Shown here one piece after another: positions 1 through 6,293 of a stretch of 7,806 nucleotides of DNA; position 1 is the first letter of the stretch; the number at the start of each line of letters is the position of its first letter. The notes below the pieces were generated by a model. It did no database searches and had not been told where the DNA came from. It worked only from the letters and a program-made list of their open reading frames with translations. The DNA is from CAVRZY01 sp963725415 (GTDB taxonomy: Bacteria; Acidobacteriota; Terriglobia; Bryobacterales; Bryobacteraceae). Position numbers and translations under genes: made by a program. The stretch is from positions 1 to 7,806 of the forward strand of contig CAVRZY010000091.1 of the NCBI GenBank assembly GCA_963725415.1, in the 5' to 3' direction.

Positions 1-470
1 AGCAGTGCTCGGCCGAAGACACGGTGCGCCGATACAAGAGCTTGGCTCAGGTGGAGCGAGCCTTTCGGTGCCTGAAGGGGATCGACCTGCGGATTCGCCC
101 CATTCATCACCGCACCGCCGATCATGTCCGCGCGCACATCTTCCTTTGCCTGCTGGCCTATTACGTCGAGTGGCATATGCGCAAGGCCTTGGCGCCGCTG
201 CTGTTTGACGATGAAGAGCTGGACGGGGACCGAACCCGGCGAGACCCGGTCGCTGCTGCTCAAGCTTCCCTTTCCGCCAAGAAAAAGAAAGTCCAGCGGC
301 GCACACCGGACGGCTTTGAGGTGCACAGCTTCAGGACCCTGCTCCAGGTCTTGGGAACTCGATGCCGGAACCTCTGTCAGATCCCATCCGGCCCTAAGGG
401 CGTGACCTTTCACCAACTGACCGAACTCACCCCCATCCAGGCGCGCGCGTTTCAGCTTCTGGGGTTGTAG
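1..470 (+). CDS. IS1634-type DDE transposase, C-terminal fragment (cut by window edge)
   Basis: This transposase cuts and joins the ends of its own insertion sequence. The frame is open from base 3 and gives 155 residues. The GTG at 24 is internal, because the reading upstream of it (SAEDTV) is already typical of the family. The sequence YKSLAQVERAFRCLK carries the IS4-superfamily signature Y-(2)-x-(3)-E-(6)-K: Tyr11, Glu18 and Lys25 of the visible part, with Leu14 where many relatives have Arg. Glu18 would be the third acidic residue of the DDE triad; the two Asp residues lie outside the window. The stretch RPIHHRTADHVRAHIFLCLL and the following YYVEWHMRKAL are also characteristic of IS1634 transposases. 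The C-terminal tail, with a basic KKKK patch, is intact to the TAG stop. Whether the whole gene is functional cannot be told. Confidence 0.9.
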   Translation, partial: QCSAEDTVRRYKSLAQVERAFRCLKGIDLRIRPIHHRTADHVRAHIFLCLLAYYVEWHMRKALAPLLFDDEELDGDRTRRDPVAAAQASLSAKKKKVQRRTPDGFEVHSFRTLLQVLGTRCRNLCQIPSGPKGVTFHQLTELTPIQARAFQLLGL

Positions 471-549
471 CCAGAAAACGGAAGTCGATCCTACCCCTTT
501 CTCCCTTCAAATCAGCAAGATACTCTACACTGTCAGAAGGAACTTCGGA
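1..549 (+). mobile_element. 3' part of an IS1634/IS4-type insertion sequence
   Basis: The window opens inside an insertion sequence: the only gene on the plus strand is the C-terminal part of a DDE transposase, stopping at 470. About 80 bases follow before the stop codon of the convergent tadA gene. They are less GC-rich than the surroundings and carry no gene, so the right terminal inverted repeat most likely lies here, perhaps close to 530-550. The left end is outside the window, so neither the terminal repeats nor a target-site duplication can be confirmed. The outer limit given is therefore an estimate. Confidence 0.55.
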
Positions 550-996
550 CTAGCGGCGGCTTTCAAAGAACCGCTGGAGCGGCTCCAGGCATTCCACGGC
601 CAGAACGCCTTCGGTGATCTGGAGGCGGTGGCTGAGCAGGTCCGAGTCGGCGATTCGGAACTTGCTGCGCACGCCGCCGAAGCGAAGATCACGAGTGCCG
701 AACACCAACCTTTCGACACGCGCAGCGACCAGCGCGCCGGCGCACATCACGCAGGGCTCCAGCGTGACGTAGAGGGTGGCATTCTCCAAGCGGTAATTGC
801 CCATCGCGGAAGCCGCTTGGCGGAGCGCGAGAATCTCGGCGTGGGCCGTGGGATCCACTGTGGACAGGGGCGAATTGCGGCCCCGTCCGATGACGCTCCC
901 TTGCTGGACTACGACCGCTCCGACGGGGACTTCGCCGGCCTTTTCGGCCTCCAGCGCCAGCGCCAGCGCCTCCCGCATGTAGTCCTCGTCCGCCAC
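550..996 (-). CDS. tadA: tRNA-specific adenosine deaminase TadA
   Basis: This is a cytosolic zinc enzyme that converts adenosine 34 to inosine in the anticodon of tRNA-Arg(ACG), allowing one tRNA to read several CGN codons; it is normally essential. The 148-residue product matches the family's length. The cytidine/deoxycytidylate deaminase zinc site is complete: HAE at residues 52-54 (His52 ligand, Glu54 proton shuttle) and PCVMC at 81-85 (Cys82 and Cys85 ligands). GEVPVGAVVV near residue 21 and the C-terminal LSHRLQITEGVLAVEC are TadA-like rather than those of free-nucleoside deaminases. The start is uncertain. The GTG at 996 aligns with the family N-terminus but has GAGG directly against it, whereas the ATG at 978 has GAGG five bases upstream and would shorten the protein by six residues. 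The gene lies 17 bp after the membrane-protein gene and is probably co-transcribed with it. It ends almost against the insertion element. Confidence 0.95.
   Translation of the reverse strand: MADEDYMREALALALEAEKAGEVPVGAVVVQQGSVIGRGRNSPLSTVDPTAHAEILALRQAASAMGNYRLENATLYVTLEPCVMCAGALVAARVERLVFGTRDLRFGGVRSKFRIADSDLLSHRLQITEGVLAVECLEPLQRFFESRR
984..987 (-). promoter_or_regulatory. Possible ribosome binding site favouring an internal tadA start
   Basis: Read on the minus strand this is GAGG, five bases before the ATG at 978-976. It is better spaced than the GAGG at 1000-997, which touches the GTG at 996. It supports, but does not prove, a tadA start at 978. Confidence 0.35.
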
Positions 997-1013
997 CCTC
1001 GCTAGTGTAATAC

Positions 1014-3290
1014 TTAGTCTTGACGTTGGGTGAGCAGATTTTTGAGCCAGTCGGCGCCGAAGCCCAACAGGAAAACTGCGAACAAGCCGGACACCAGGTC
1101 CAGCTTAAGCAGCTTGTCTTCCGCACCGGCGACCAGGGCGCCCTCGGCCACCACGATGGCCACCGCCAAACGGATCAACTCGAGCCGGAAACGCTCGCCA
1201 AATCTCAGGAGACCGCTGGGCTGCACCGTTACGCCGACGCTGCCTGTCTCTGGCGGAAGCGCGACCGGGCGCCCTTCCCAGTCCTCAAATGAGACGCTGA
1301 CCTTGTAGTGGTGGGCGCTGGGGAAATAGTGCGCTACTGTCCAGCCCTTTTCCTTGTAGTGCACAGGAACGGTGGACGGGGCGGGCTCAGGCTCTGTGCT
1401 GGCTCGGCGGCGCGGCCCGTCGTGTTCGAAGTCCCATACGCACGTGTATTCCTCGCGAGCGGCGGAGGAATTGAGCGCTTTACGCCGGAACGAGACCCAC
1501 CACTCGACCGGTTCGTTGGCGCGAATCATGCTCCGGTCTCGCACGATGGAGAGCTGCGACTCGGGAGATTCGAGCGTTCTCTTGAGATCTTCGCGGAAGA
1601 CGTCCTCGCTCATTTCTCTGACCAGCAGTCGCGCCGAAGCCAGGGCCTCCCAGCTTTGCGGGATCAAATAGCCCAACAGCGGCTCCAGCGCCGCCTCGAG
1701 CCTCTGGCGAAAAACCGGACCCGTCGAACCCCGGTGGATTTGAAGATACTTCATGATGAGCCGCAGCTTGGAGCTGTCGGTATCCAACTGAAAGTAATCT
1801 TGCGGTCCGAACGTGGTCTTGCCCGCCGCAGCCTCGACCGTCGCAAACGGCCCCGGGAGGCGCTTGCGAATGGCGGCGTAGGGATCCGAGTCCGCGGCAA
1901 GGCTCTGGAAGTACGAGTTGAGGTTCGCCACGCGCTCGGTCAACTCCTTCACCAGCGCTTCGTCGGCCTGATTCAGGTTGTTCACCCGAGCGGTTGCTGC
2001 TGTAATCAGGGCCTGTGCCGACTGGAGGTCGGAGGCAGCCGGTTTCGCCTTCACAAGAAGCTCGCGGGCCTTGGCGAACGCCGATTCGATCTGCTCCACC
2101 AATGTGGGGGGCAACCCTTGAGCGCGCAATGCGGCAAATCCTTCCAGATTCGAATCGATCTGCTCGAGCAAGTTGACCCTTGCTTCCAGCGTCGAGGTCG
2201 CCTCTCCGCAGTCTTTGACAACGCTGGCAAAATCCGGGCTGAAGGCCCACTGGGACTGAAGCAGGCCCTTCAGACGCTTCCGCTCGACGCCCACGGCCAC
2301 CCTAAGCCTTGAATCGACCAGGAAGGAAAGGTCGGCAATCTGCTTCCCGACGACATCCAGGCGCTCTTTCAGGCGCAGCCTCCGCCAGAAGTTCGGAAGC
2401 CCGTGGTGAAGAAACATGGAGGCCACGCCGCCGATGCACAGCACGATGAAGATGAGAGCGTACCTGAGAATTGTCCGGGCGGCCGAAGGAGGATGCTTCA
2501 GGTAAAGCGTGAGCGGCAACTGCCTGGCCGGAGCGGCAGGGTCCTCCTGGCCTGCCTCGGGCTGGTAGGTGAGAAAGAGTCGCCCTTCCACGGCCTGGTC
2601 TTTGAACAGGCTGGCGGAGGAAGTTCCGAACAAGCCGGCGGCTCCGGCTACCTCGACCGAAGTCGCGCTGGAAGGCGGCAGCAATTTCCACCCGGAGAAC
2701 TCCTGACTGCCAATGACCAGCCTCCAGGTCACCGGATAGGTCATGGCGTCGTCATTTTTCAGCGGCAAGAGGCATTTGGCACCATACTGCCAATGAACAG
2801 CCGGCTGGTCCGGCGGGGCGGCGTCGAGCTTCACGGCAAAGGGGAATCTGTCCTTACGCGCGGTCAGTTTTCCGATGATGACGCCGGCGTTCAAGAGCTT
2901 GGCCTCCGACTCACCCGCCTCCCAGAGCTGGGCGGCCTCCACCTTCAAGGCCAGGGACTGCCCCGCCTTGAGAGGTTGTGGATGGACGTAACGAGGCACG
3001 CCCGCCGCCGCTGCCGGCTCGGAAAACGTGACTCTCGCTCCGAGCCGCTTGCCGGTGGTCTTGCTGACGAAATCCGAAGCCGACAGGCTGATCGCAATGT
3101 CACGGTTCGAGGCGTTGCGGAGATCCAATTGAGCGGTGCCGGTATTGGCCGTCGGGTCAACGGTCAGGATCGGAGGTTCCACAACAACCAGCTTTACTGT
3201 ATCTTCAGCAGCCGGTTTCGTGGCGGGGACTTGCGCCAGAAGAACACTGCACAGCCCCGTGATTGTGAACGCGGGGATACAAGCCTTCAT
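1014..3290 (-). CDS. Exported-then-anchored membrane protein, three TM segments, coiled-coil region and PKD-like domain; unknown function
   Basis: I do not recognise this 758-residue protein by name. Residues 1-20 look like a Sec signal peptide without a lipobox. Residues 30-265 look like periplasmic beta-sandwich material with Ala/Pro-rich linkers. Residues about 272-294 form a transmembrane helix followed by a strongly basic stretch (NFWRRLRLKER), which places the next part in the cytoplasm. Residues 300-580 are mainly helical, with Leu/Ala/Glu/Gln-rich coiled-coil character around 310-460. Residues about 580-690 contain CVWDFEHDG and HYFPSAHHYKVSVSF, resembling the WDFGDG and final strand of a PKD or related Ig-like fold. 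Two more hydrophobic segments follow (about 703-723 and 730-748), ending in LGFGADWLKNLL, a tail reminiscent of other multi-domain bacterial membrane proteins. The ATG has GAGGG seven bases upstream (3302-3298). tadA follows 17 bp later. A scaffold or sensor role is possible, but nothing catalytic is visible. Confidence 0.85.
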   Translation of the reverse strand: MKACIPAFTITGLCSVLLAQVPATKPAAEDTVKLVVVEPPILTVDPTANTGTAQLDLRNASNRDIAISLSASDFVSKTTGKRLGARVTFSEPAAAAGVPRYVHPQPLKAGQSLALKVEAAQLWEAGESEAKLLNAGVIIGKLTARKDRFPFAVKLDAAPPDQPAVHWQYGAKCLLPLKNDDAMTYPVTWRLVIGSQEFSGWKLLPPSSATSVEVAGAAGLFGTSSASLFKDQAVEGRLFLTYQPEAGQEDPAAPARQLPLTLYLKHPPSAARTILRYALIFIVLCIGGVASMFLHHGLPNFWRRLRLKERLDVVGKQIADLSFLVDSRLRVAVGVERKRLKGLLQSQWAFSPDFASVVKDCGEATSTLEARVNLLEQIDSNLEGFAALRAQGLPPTLVEQIESAFAKARELLVKAKPAASDLQSAQALITAATARVNNLNQADEALVKELTERVANLNSYFQSLAADSDPYAAIRKRLPGPFATVEAAAGKTTFGPQDYFQLDTDSSKLRLIMKYLQIHRGSTGPVFRQRLEAALEPLLGYLIPQSWEALASARLLVREMSEDVFREDLKRTLESPESQLSIVRDRSMIRANEPVEWWVSFRRKALNSSAAREEYTCVWDFEHDGPRRRASTEPEPAPSTVPVHYKEKGWTVAHYFPSAHHYKVSVSFEDWEGRPVALPPETGSVGVTVQPSGLLRFGERFRLELIRLAVAIVVAEGALVAGAEDKLLKLDLVSGLFAVFLLGFGADWLKNLLTQRQD

Positions 3291-3297
3291 TTGGACA

Positions 3298-3302
3298 CCC
3301 TC
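3298..3302 (-). promoter_or_regulatory. Ribosome binding site of the membrane-protein gene
   Basis: The minus strand reads GAGGG with seven bases before the ATG at 3290. This is good spacing, and the start opens directly into a signal peptide, so the start choice is well supported. Confidence 0.6.
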
Positions 3303-3351
3303 GGACTCGCCGCGTAGTAGTCTACCACAACGACTTTCAAGGCTCGCCCTG

Positions 3352-3479
3352 CCCCAGTTTTGCGGCCCGCAACAGCGAACTCAGCGCAATTCGGGGACTG
3401 GCGACGAATTTTGCGTTTTCAAATTCGTTGCCTGTCCCCGAATTGCCCTTGCCGAATCGCCCCGGTCAAGAAACTGGGG
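3352..3479. repeat. REPIN-like concentric inverted repeat (two inverted REP-like units)
   Basis: This lies in the 218 bp gap between the intact propeller gene and the membrane-protein gene. The core arms are 3386-3411 and 3421-3446, 26 bases each around a 9-base loop. They match at 24 of 26 positions, plus one G-U wobble (3403/3429) and one mismatch (3399/3433). Each arm is itself an imperfect palindrome with AATTCG and CGAATT at its ends (3388-3393/3405-3410 and 3422-3427/3439-3444). An outer pair, CCCCAGTTT at 3352-3360 and AAACTGGGG at 3471-3479, shares the same centre (about 3416). Two inverted units, each with internal dyad symmetry, is the layout of a REPIN, a non-autonomous element moved by RAYT (Y1-type) transposases. 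No RAYT gene is present here. In the transcript it would form a long hairpin, but there is no U tract, so it is not a classical terminator. Confidence 0.75.
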
Positions 3480-3508
3480 GATGGCAAGCTTTCAAGGCAC
3501 CCCCGCCG

Positions 3509-4792
3509 TCATTGTGGAGGAAGGTAGAGGAACAGGTGGGAGCGGCGCTCGCTTTCGCCGATGTAGATCGTGCCGTCCGGGCCGGTGGTCATGGCGTCGA
3601 ACTGGTAGCCTCGCCAGGAGTAGTAGGGGCTGCGGTCCACCGCCAGCACGCCCAGGTCCCGGAACCCGCTGCCGCCGGGGTCGAAGGAGAACAGCCGGCA
3701 GGGCTCGAAGCGTTCGCCGGCCACCATGTAGAGCCGGCCGTCCTTGCCCACGCTGAGGGCGCGCAGGCGGCGCGAGACGCGAGGCTTGCCGAGATTGACC
3801 AGTTTCCGCTTCAGGGGGTCGAAGGAAAAAAGATAGCCATCCGACGAACCTCCATAAATCAAGCCCTTTTCCGTTTTTGCGAAGTACTCCACCACGGGAT
3901 GACCGGTATACGCCTGGACGGGATAATACTCGCCCGGGATTCGCAGTCCGGTGGATTCGATCGCGCCCTTGCCCGGATCGTAACTGATCAGGAAGCCGCC
4001 TTTGCCGGAAGTGTAGACGCGGCCGGCTTCGTCGCACACCAGGGCCCTGGGGAGGCTGCGCCAATCGCGCTCCGGGCCGTGGAAGATGACGTCGCTGTCC
4101 AGCTCGCCGAGATCCCGAAATTTCTTCTGCCCGATTTCGTATTCGAAGAGGCGGCCGGCGGGGTAGGAGATGCCGTAGATGGCGCCGGTGGCGGGATGGA
4201 TCACCAGGGCATAGATGCTGTTGTTGGAAACCGCGATGCCCAAATCTTCGACCGGGCTGTGGTCGCCCGGCAGCAACACCTGCCGATCCCCGGTCTTCGG
4301 GTCGTAGCGATAGAGGCGCCCGCCTTCGTAGCCTGCGTAGGCCTTCCGGATGTCATTCCAGAGCGCATCGCTGATGCTGTCGCGGCCCGGAGCGATCTTC
4401 TTGGTCAGCTCGAGTTGCTGGAGAATGTTCTTCCCGGTACCGACGTAGATGAAGCCAGCGCTGTCCTGCACCAGGGCATGATGAATGCCCTCCTGCCCGG
4501 CTATTTTTCCCAGGTGCCTGACTTTGTTGATGGACGGATCGTAGAGGAACAGGTAGGCTTCCTCCCCGCTGGTTCCGCCATAGATCATTCCGTTGGCGCC
4601 CGTAAGCAGCGCGGTGATGGCGCTCGAGTTGGCGGGGATCTGATTGACTTCGGGATAGCCCAAGTCGCGCAGGTCCAAACGATGACACTCGAAATCCGGG
4701 TTGACCCAGTGTTGCGGGTTGGCCCGTTGCGGAAACAGGAGGACCGCAGCACAGATGAACGCCACACGCCGGAGTGACTTGATCGGATTCAT
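3509..4792 (-). CDS. Secreted seven-bladed beta-propeller protein
   Basis: This 427-residue protein is probably exported: basic residues at 5-9 are followed by a hydrophobic run to about residue 20, with likely cleavage near residue 26. The rest is a repeat of about 45-60 residues with the pattern G-x-I/V/L-Y-x-G, a short gap, L-F-x-Y-D-P, then a strand ending in LG. The G-x-Y strands sit near residues 68, 113, 203, 257, 310, 352 and 407, and YDP-like strands follow several of them (for example at 84, 163, 271, 324 and 370). This gives seven blades, as in NHL, Kelch-like and SMP-30-type propellers, but I see no clear metal or catalytic site. The start is supported by AAGGAGG eleven bases upstream. 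The upstream gene, a frameshifted paralogue, ends 3 bp before this ATG, so the two were one transcription unit. Substrate or partner is unknown; the neighbourhood suggests an exported carbohydrate-related role, which is inference. Confidence 0.85.
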   Translation of the reverse strand: MNPIKSLRRVAFICAAVLLFPQRANPQHWVNPDFECHRLDLRDLGYPEVNQIPANSSAITALLTGANGMIYGGTSGEEAYLFLYDPSINKVRHLGKIAGQEGIHHALVQDSAGFIYVGTGKNILQQLELTKKIAPGRDSISDALWNDIRKAYAGYEGGRLYRYDPKTGDRQVLLPGDHSPVEDLGIAVSNNSIYALVIHPATGAIYGISYPAGRLFEYEIGQKKFRDLGELDSDVIFHGPERDWRSLPRALVCDEAGRVYTSGKGGFLISYDPGKGAIESTGLRIPGEYYPVQAYTGHPVVEYFAKTEKGLIYGGSSDGYLFSFDPLKRKLVNLGKPRVSRRLRALSVGKDGRLYMVAGERFEPCRLFSFDPGGSGFRDLGVLAVDRSPYYSWRGYQFDAMTTGPDGTIYIGESERRSHLFLYLPPQ

Positions 4793-4795
4793 CTC

Positions 4796-6123
4796 TTAGT
4801 TGCCCTCCTTTCGGGCCGGAGCGGCTGTCGGTCTGTAAACCAAGAGCTGCATGGCGAAGGGATGGTCGCCGGCCACCTTTCCGGCTGCTTTTTGGGGATC
4901 GCTCACTTCGACGGCAGCGCCAAAATAAATGGCTCCGTCCAATCCGGCCGCCGCTCCTCCGCAGCCAAACACATGACGGCCGTCGCGGGTCTTCAGCATG
5001 CCCAGGTTCTCGCGCCGCCGCGATTTCAGGTCGTAGACGATCAACTCAGAATAAGGGGGCGATTTGACGCCGCCGCGCGCCTGAGCCAGCCGGGCGGCCT
5101 CCAGCCGGGCTTCGTAATCGAAATCGATCCCGGCGGGCGCGTAGTAGATTTTGCGGTCCCGTCCCAGAGTGAACGCCAGCGTGGAATAAGGGATGTCCTT
5201 TCGGTTCGAGCCGTGGAATCGCTCCGCAGCACAGCCTTGCCAGCTCGGTGACTTTGCCTTCCGGCCCGTCTTTGGGATCGTACCGGAACAGAATAGAGCT
5301 GCCGCCATCGATGCCGTAGATGACGCGGTCCACGGGGTCCCACTCAACTACCCGCCAGATGGCCTTGCGGTCCAGCATGGGATTAGAGAGCCTGCGCGGA
5401 TAGACCAGAGGGTCGTAGGGGATTTGAACTGACAGATCGTAGACCCGCTCGGTGGCGGCGTCGTACCTCCAGATGCGGGCCTTGGGATAGCAGCCGTAGA
5501 CGTTGCCCTGGTCATCGGCGGCGATGTGCCGCACGTCGTCCCAGTTGTCTATCCGTCCCAGGTCGCGGGTTATGCCGGTGTTGATGTCCAGGCGATACAG
5601 ATGGCCGTCCCAGGCGGTGCCGAAAAGGTAGTTCCTCTTGGTGTCAATGGCCAGGCCATAGATTCCCCAAAAACGGTTGATGCGGCCCAGATCCTCCAGC
5701 TTGTCCGGCCTTGGGATCGTAGCGAAGCCAGTTGGGGCCTTCCCAACTGTAGGGGTCGATGTTGGGGGGGCCGGAATCCTCGCACATGGTGCCGAAGTAG
5801 ATGCGGCCCCGGTTGTCTTCCACGAACCGGGTGTGAATCTTGCCGGCAGTTCGAATTCCCTTCCCTGTTTGACCGAGGAATTCCGCGATGTCGGCAATGT
5901 GCCGCATCCTGTCGGCGCGAGGATCGTACTGGTAGAACTGGCTGGAGCCCGCGTGGGTACACAGGCCGATGTAGAGACAGCCGTCGCGGGCGGCATAGAG
6001 GGCGCTGAACATCTGGGCTGCTTTGCGATTTCCCGGGAACTCGCGGGTCTCGAGGTAGGCATAGTTCTCCGCGGCTAGCAGCGGTGCAGCCAACAGCGGA
6101 AGAAGGCGAATGAGCAAGTGCAT
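4796..6123 (-). pseudogene. Secreted beta-propeller paralogue disrupted by two +1 frameshifts
   Basis: The gene starts at ATG 6123, with GGGAG ten bases upstream (6138-6134) and a signal peptide (MHLLIRLLPLLAAPLLA). It is read in three frames in turn. The first runs to about 5710 (ending WLRYDPKA), the second from there to about 5225 (DKLEDLGRINRFW to VTELARLC), and the third from about 5220 to the TAA at 4796-4798 (FHGSNRKDIPYS to ARKEGN). Each junction needs one base removed; the span less two bases is 1326, exactly 442 codons. Propeller strands continue across both junctions: CLYIG, RIYFG, YLFGT, NVYG, VIYGID, KIYYAP and AIYFG, giving seven blades as in the downstream paralogue. The protein sequence between the breaks is undecayed, so the lesions are very recent or are sequencing or assembly errors. 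No slippery site or nearby stop suggests programmed frameshifting. Confidence 0.85.
4804..4810 (-). promoter_or_regulatory. Ribosome binding site of the intact propeller gene
   Basis: AAGGAGG on the minus strand lies inside the last codons of the upstream propeller reading frame, eleven bases from the ATG at 4792. It gives the intact paralogue its own translation start even though the gene before it is frameshifted. Confidence 0.6.
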
Positions 6124-6189
6124 ACTGGACAGTCTCCCAATGCGAGTCATGCGCTGCAAGTCAGAATAGCAGCCTGCGCTTGCAGACGG

Positions 6190-6293
6190 CGGCCCACAAT
6201 TGCCCGCGATGACCGACAGATCCCAGTTGTTCAGCCCGTCGCTGCGGTTGGAGCCGGTGCCGTCCATGGGGAAGCGCTCGAAGCTGGCCCACC
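6190..6293 (-). pseudogene. Possible remnant of an Oar-like TonB-dependent receptor gene (C-terminal region)
   Basis: In the gap between the creatininase gene and the broken propeller, one frame (ATG at 6267-6265 lies inside it) reads SFERFPMDGTGSNRSDG followed by LNNWDLSVI. Almost every codon from 6285 to about 6199 ends in G or C, like the true genes around it. Acidobacterial Oar-like TonB receptors often carry a G/R-x-x-G-x-NNWDLS-x-x-K-N motif near their C-terminus, and this piece resembles it. There is no start of its own, no stop that makes sense, and the resemblance fades after residue SVI. It may instead be chance. The remaining bases, 6124-6189, hold only the ribosome binding site of the propeller gene. 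Confidence 0.25.

Noticed and set aside
949..970. Short tandem AGCGCC repeat.
   Set aside because: It lies inside tadA and simply encodes the alternating Ala-Leu residues of the N-terminal helix (ALALALEA).
1308..2312. Plus-strand open frame of 334 codons opposite the membrane-protein gene, and a similar one at 2403-3317.
   Set aside because: Both have compositions rich in Arg, Gly and Gln with no domain pattern. The minus-strand gene has a coherent signal peptide, TM segments and ribosome binding site.
3314..3340. TTGAAA (3340-3335) and TACTAC (3319-3314) on the minus strand as a promoter for the membrane-protein gene.
   Set aside because: The spacer is only 15 bases and the -10 matches TATAAT at three of six positions. 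That is too weak to annotate.
3386..3446. The core palindrome as a rho-independent terminator.
   Set aside because: There is no T run on the 3' side in either direction, and the layered symmetry fits a REPIN better.
3428..4777. Long plus-strand open frame of 449 codons opposite the intact propeller gene.
   Set aside because: It is an antisense shadow caused by high GC. It shows no recognisable motif, while the minus strand gives a signal peptide and regular propeller repeats.
5046..6123. Programmed ribosomal frameshifting as the explanation for the two frame changes in the propeller gene.
   Set aside because: Neither junction has a slippery heptamer, an adjacent stop codon or an obvious stimulatory structure, and two such events in one secreted protein would be unprecedented as far as I know.
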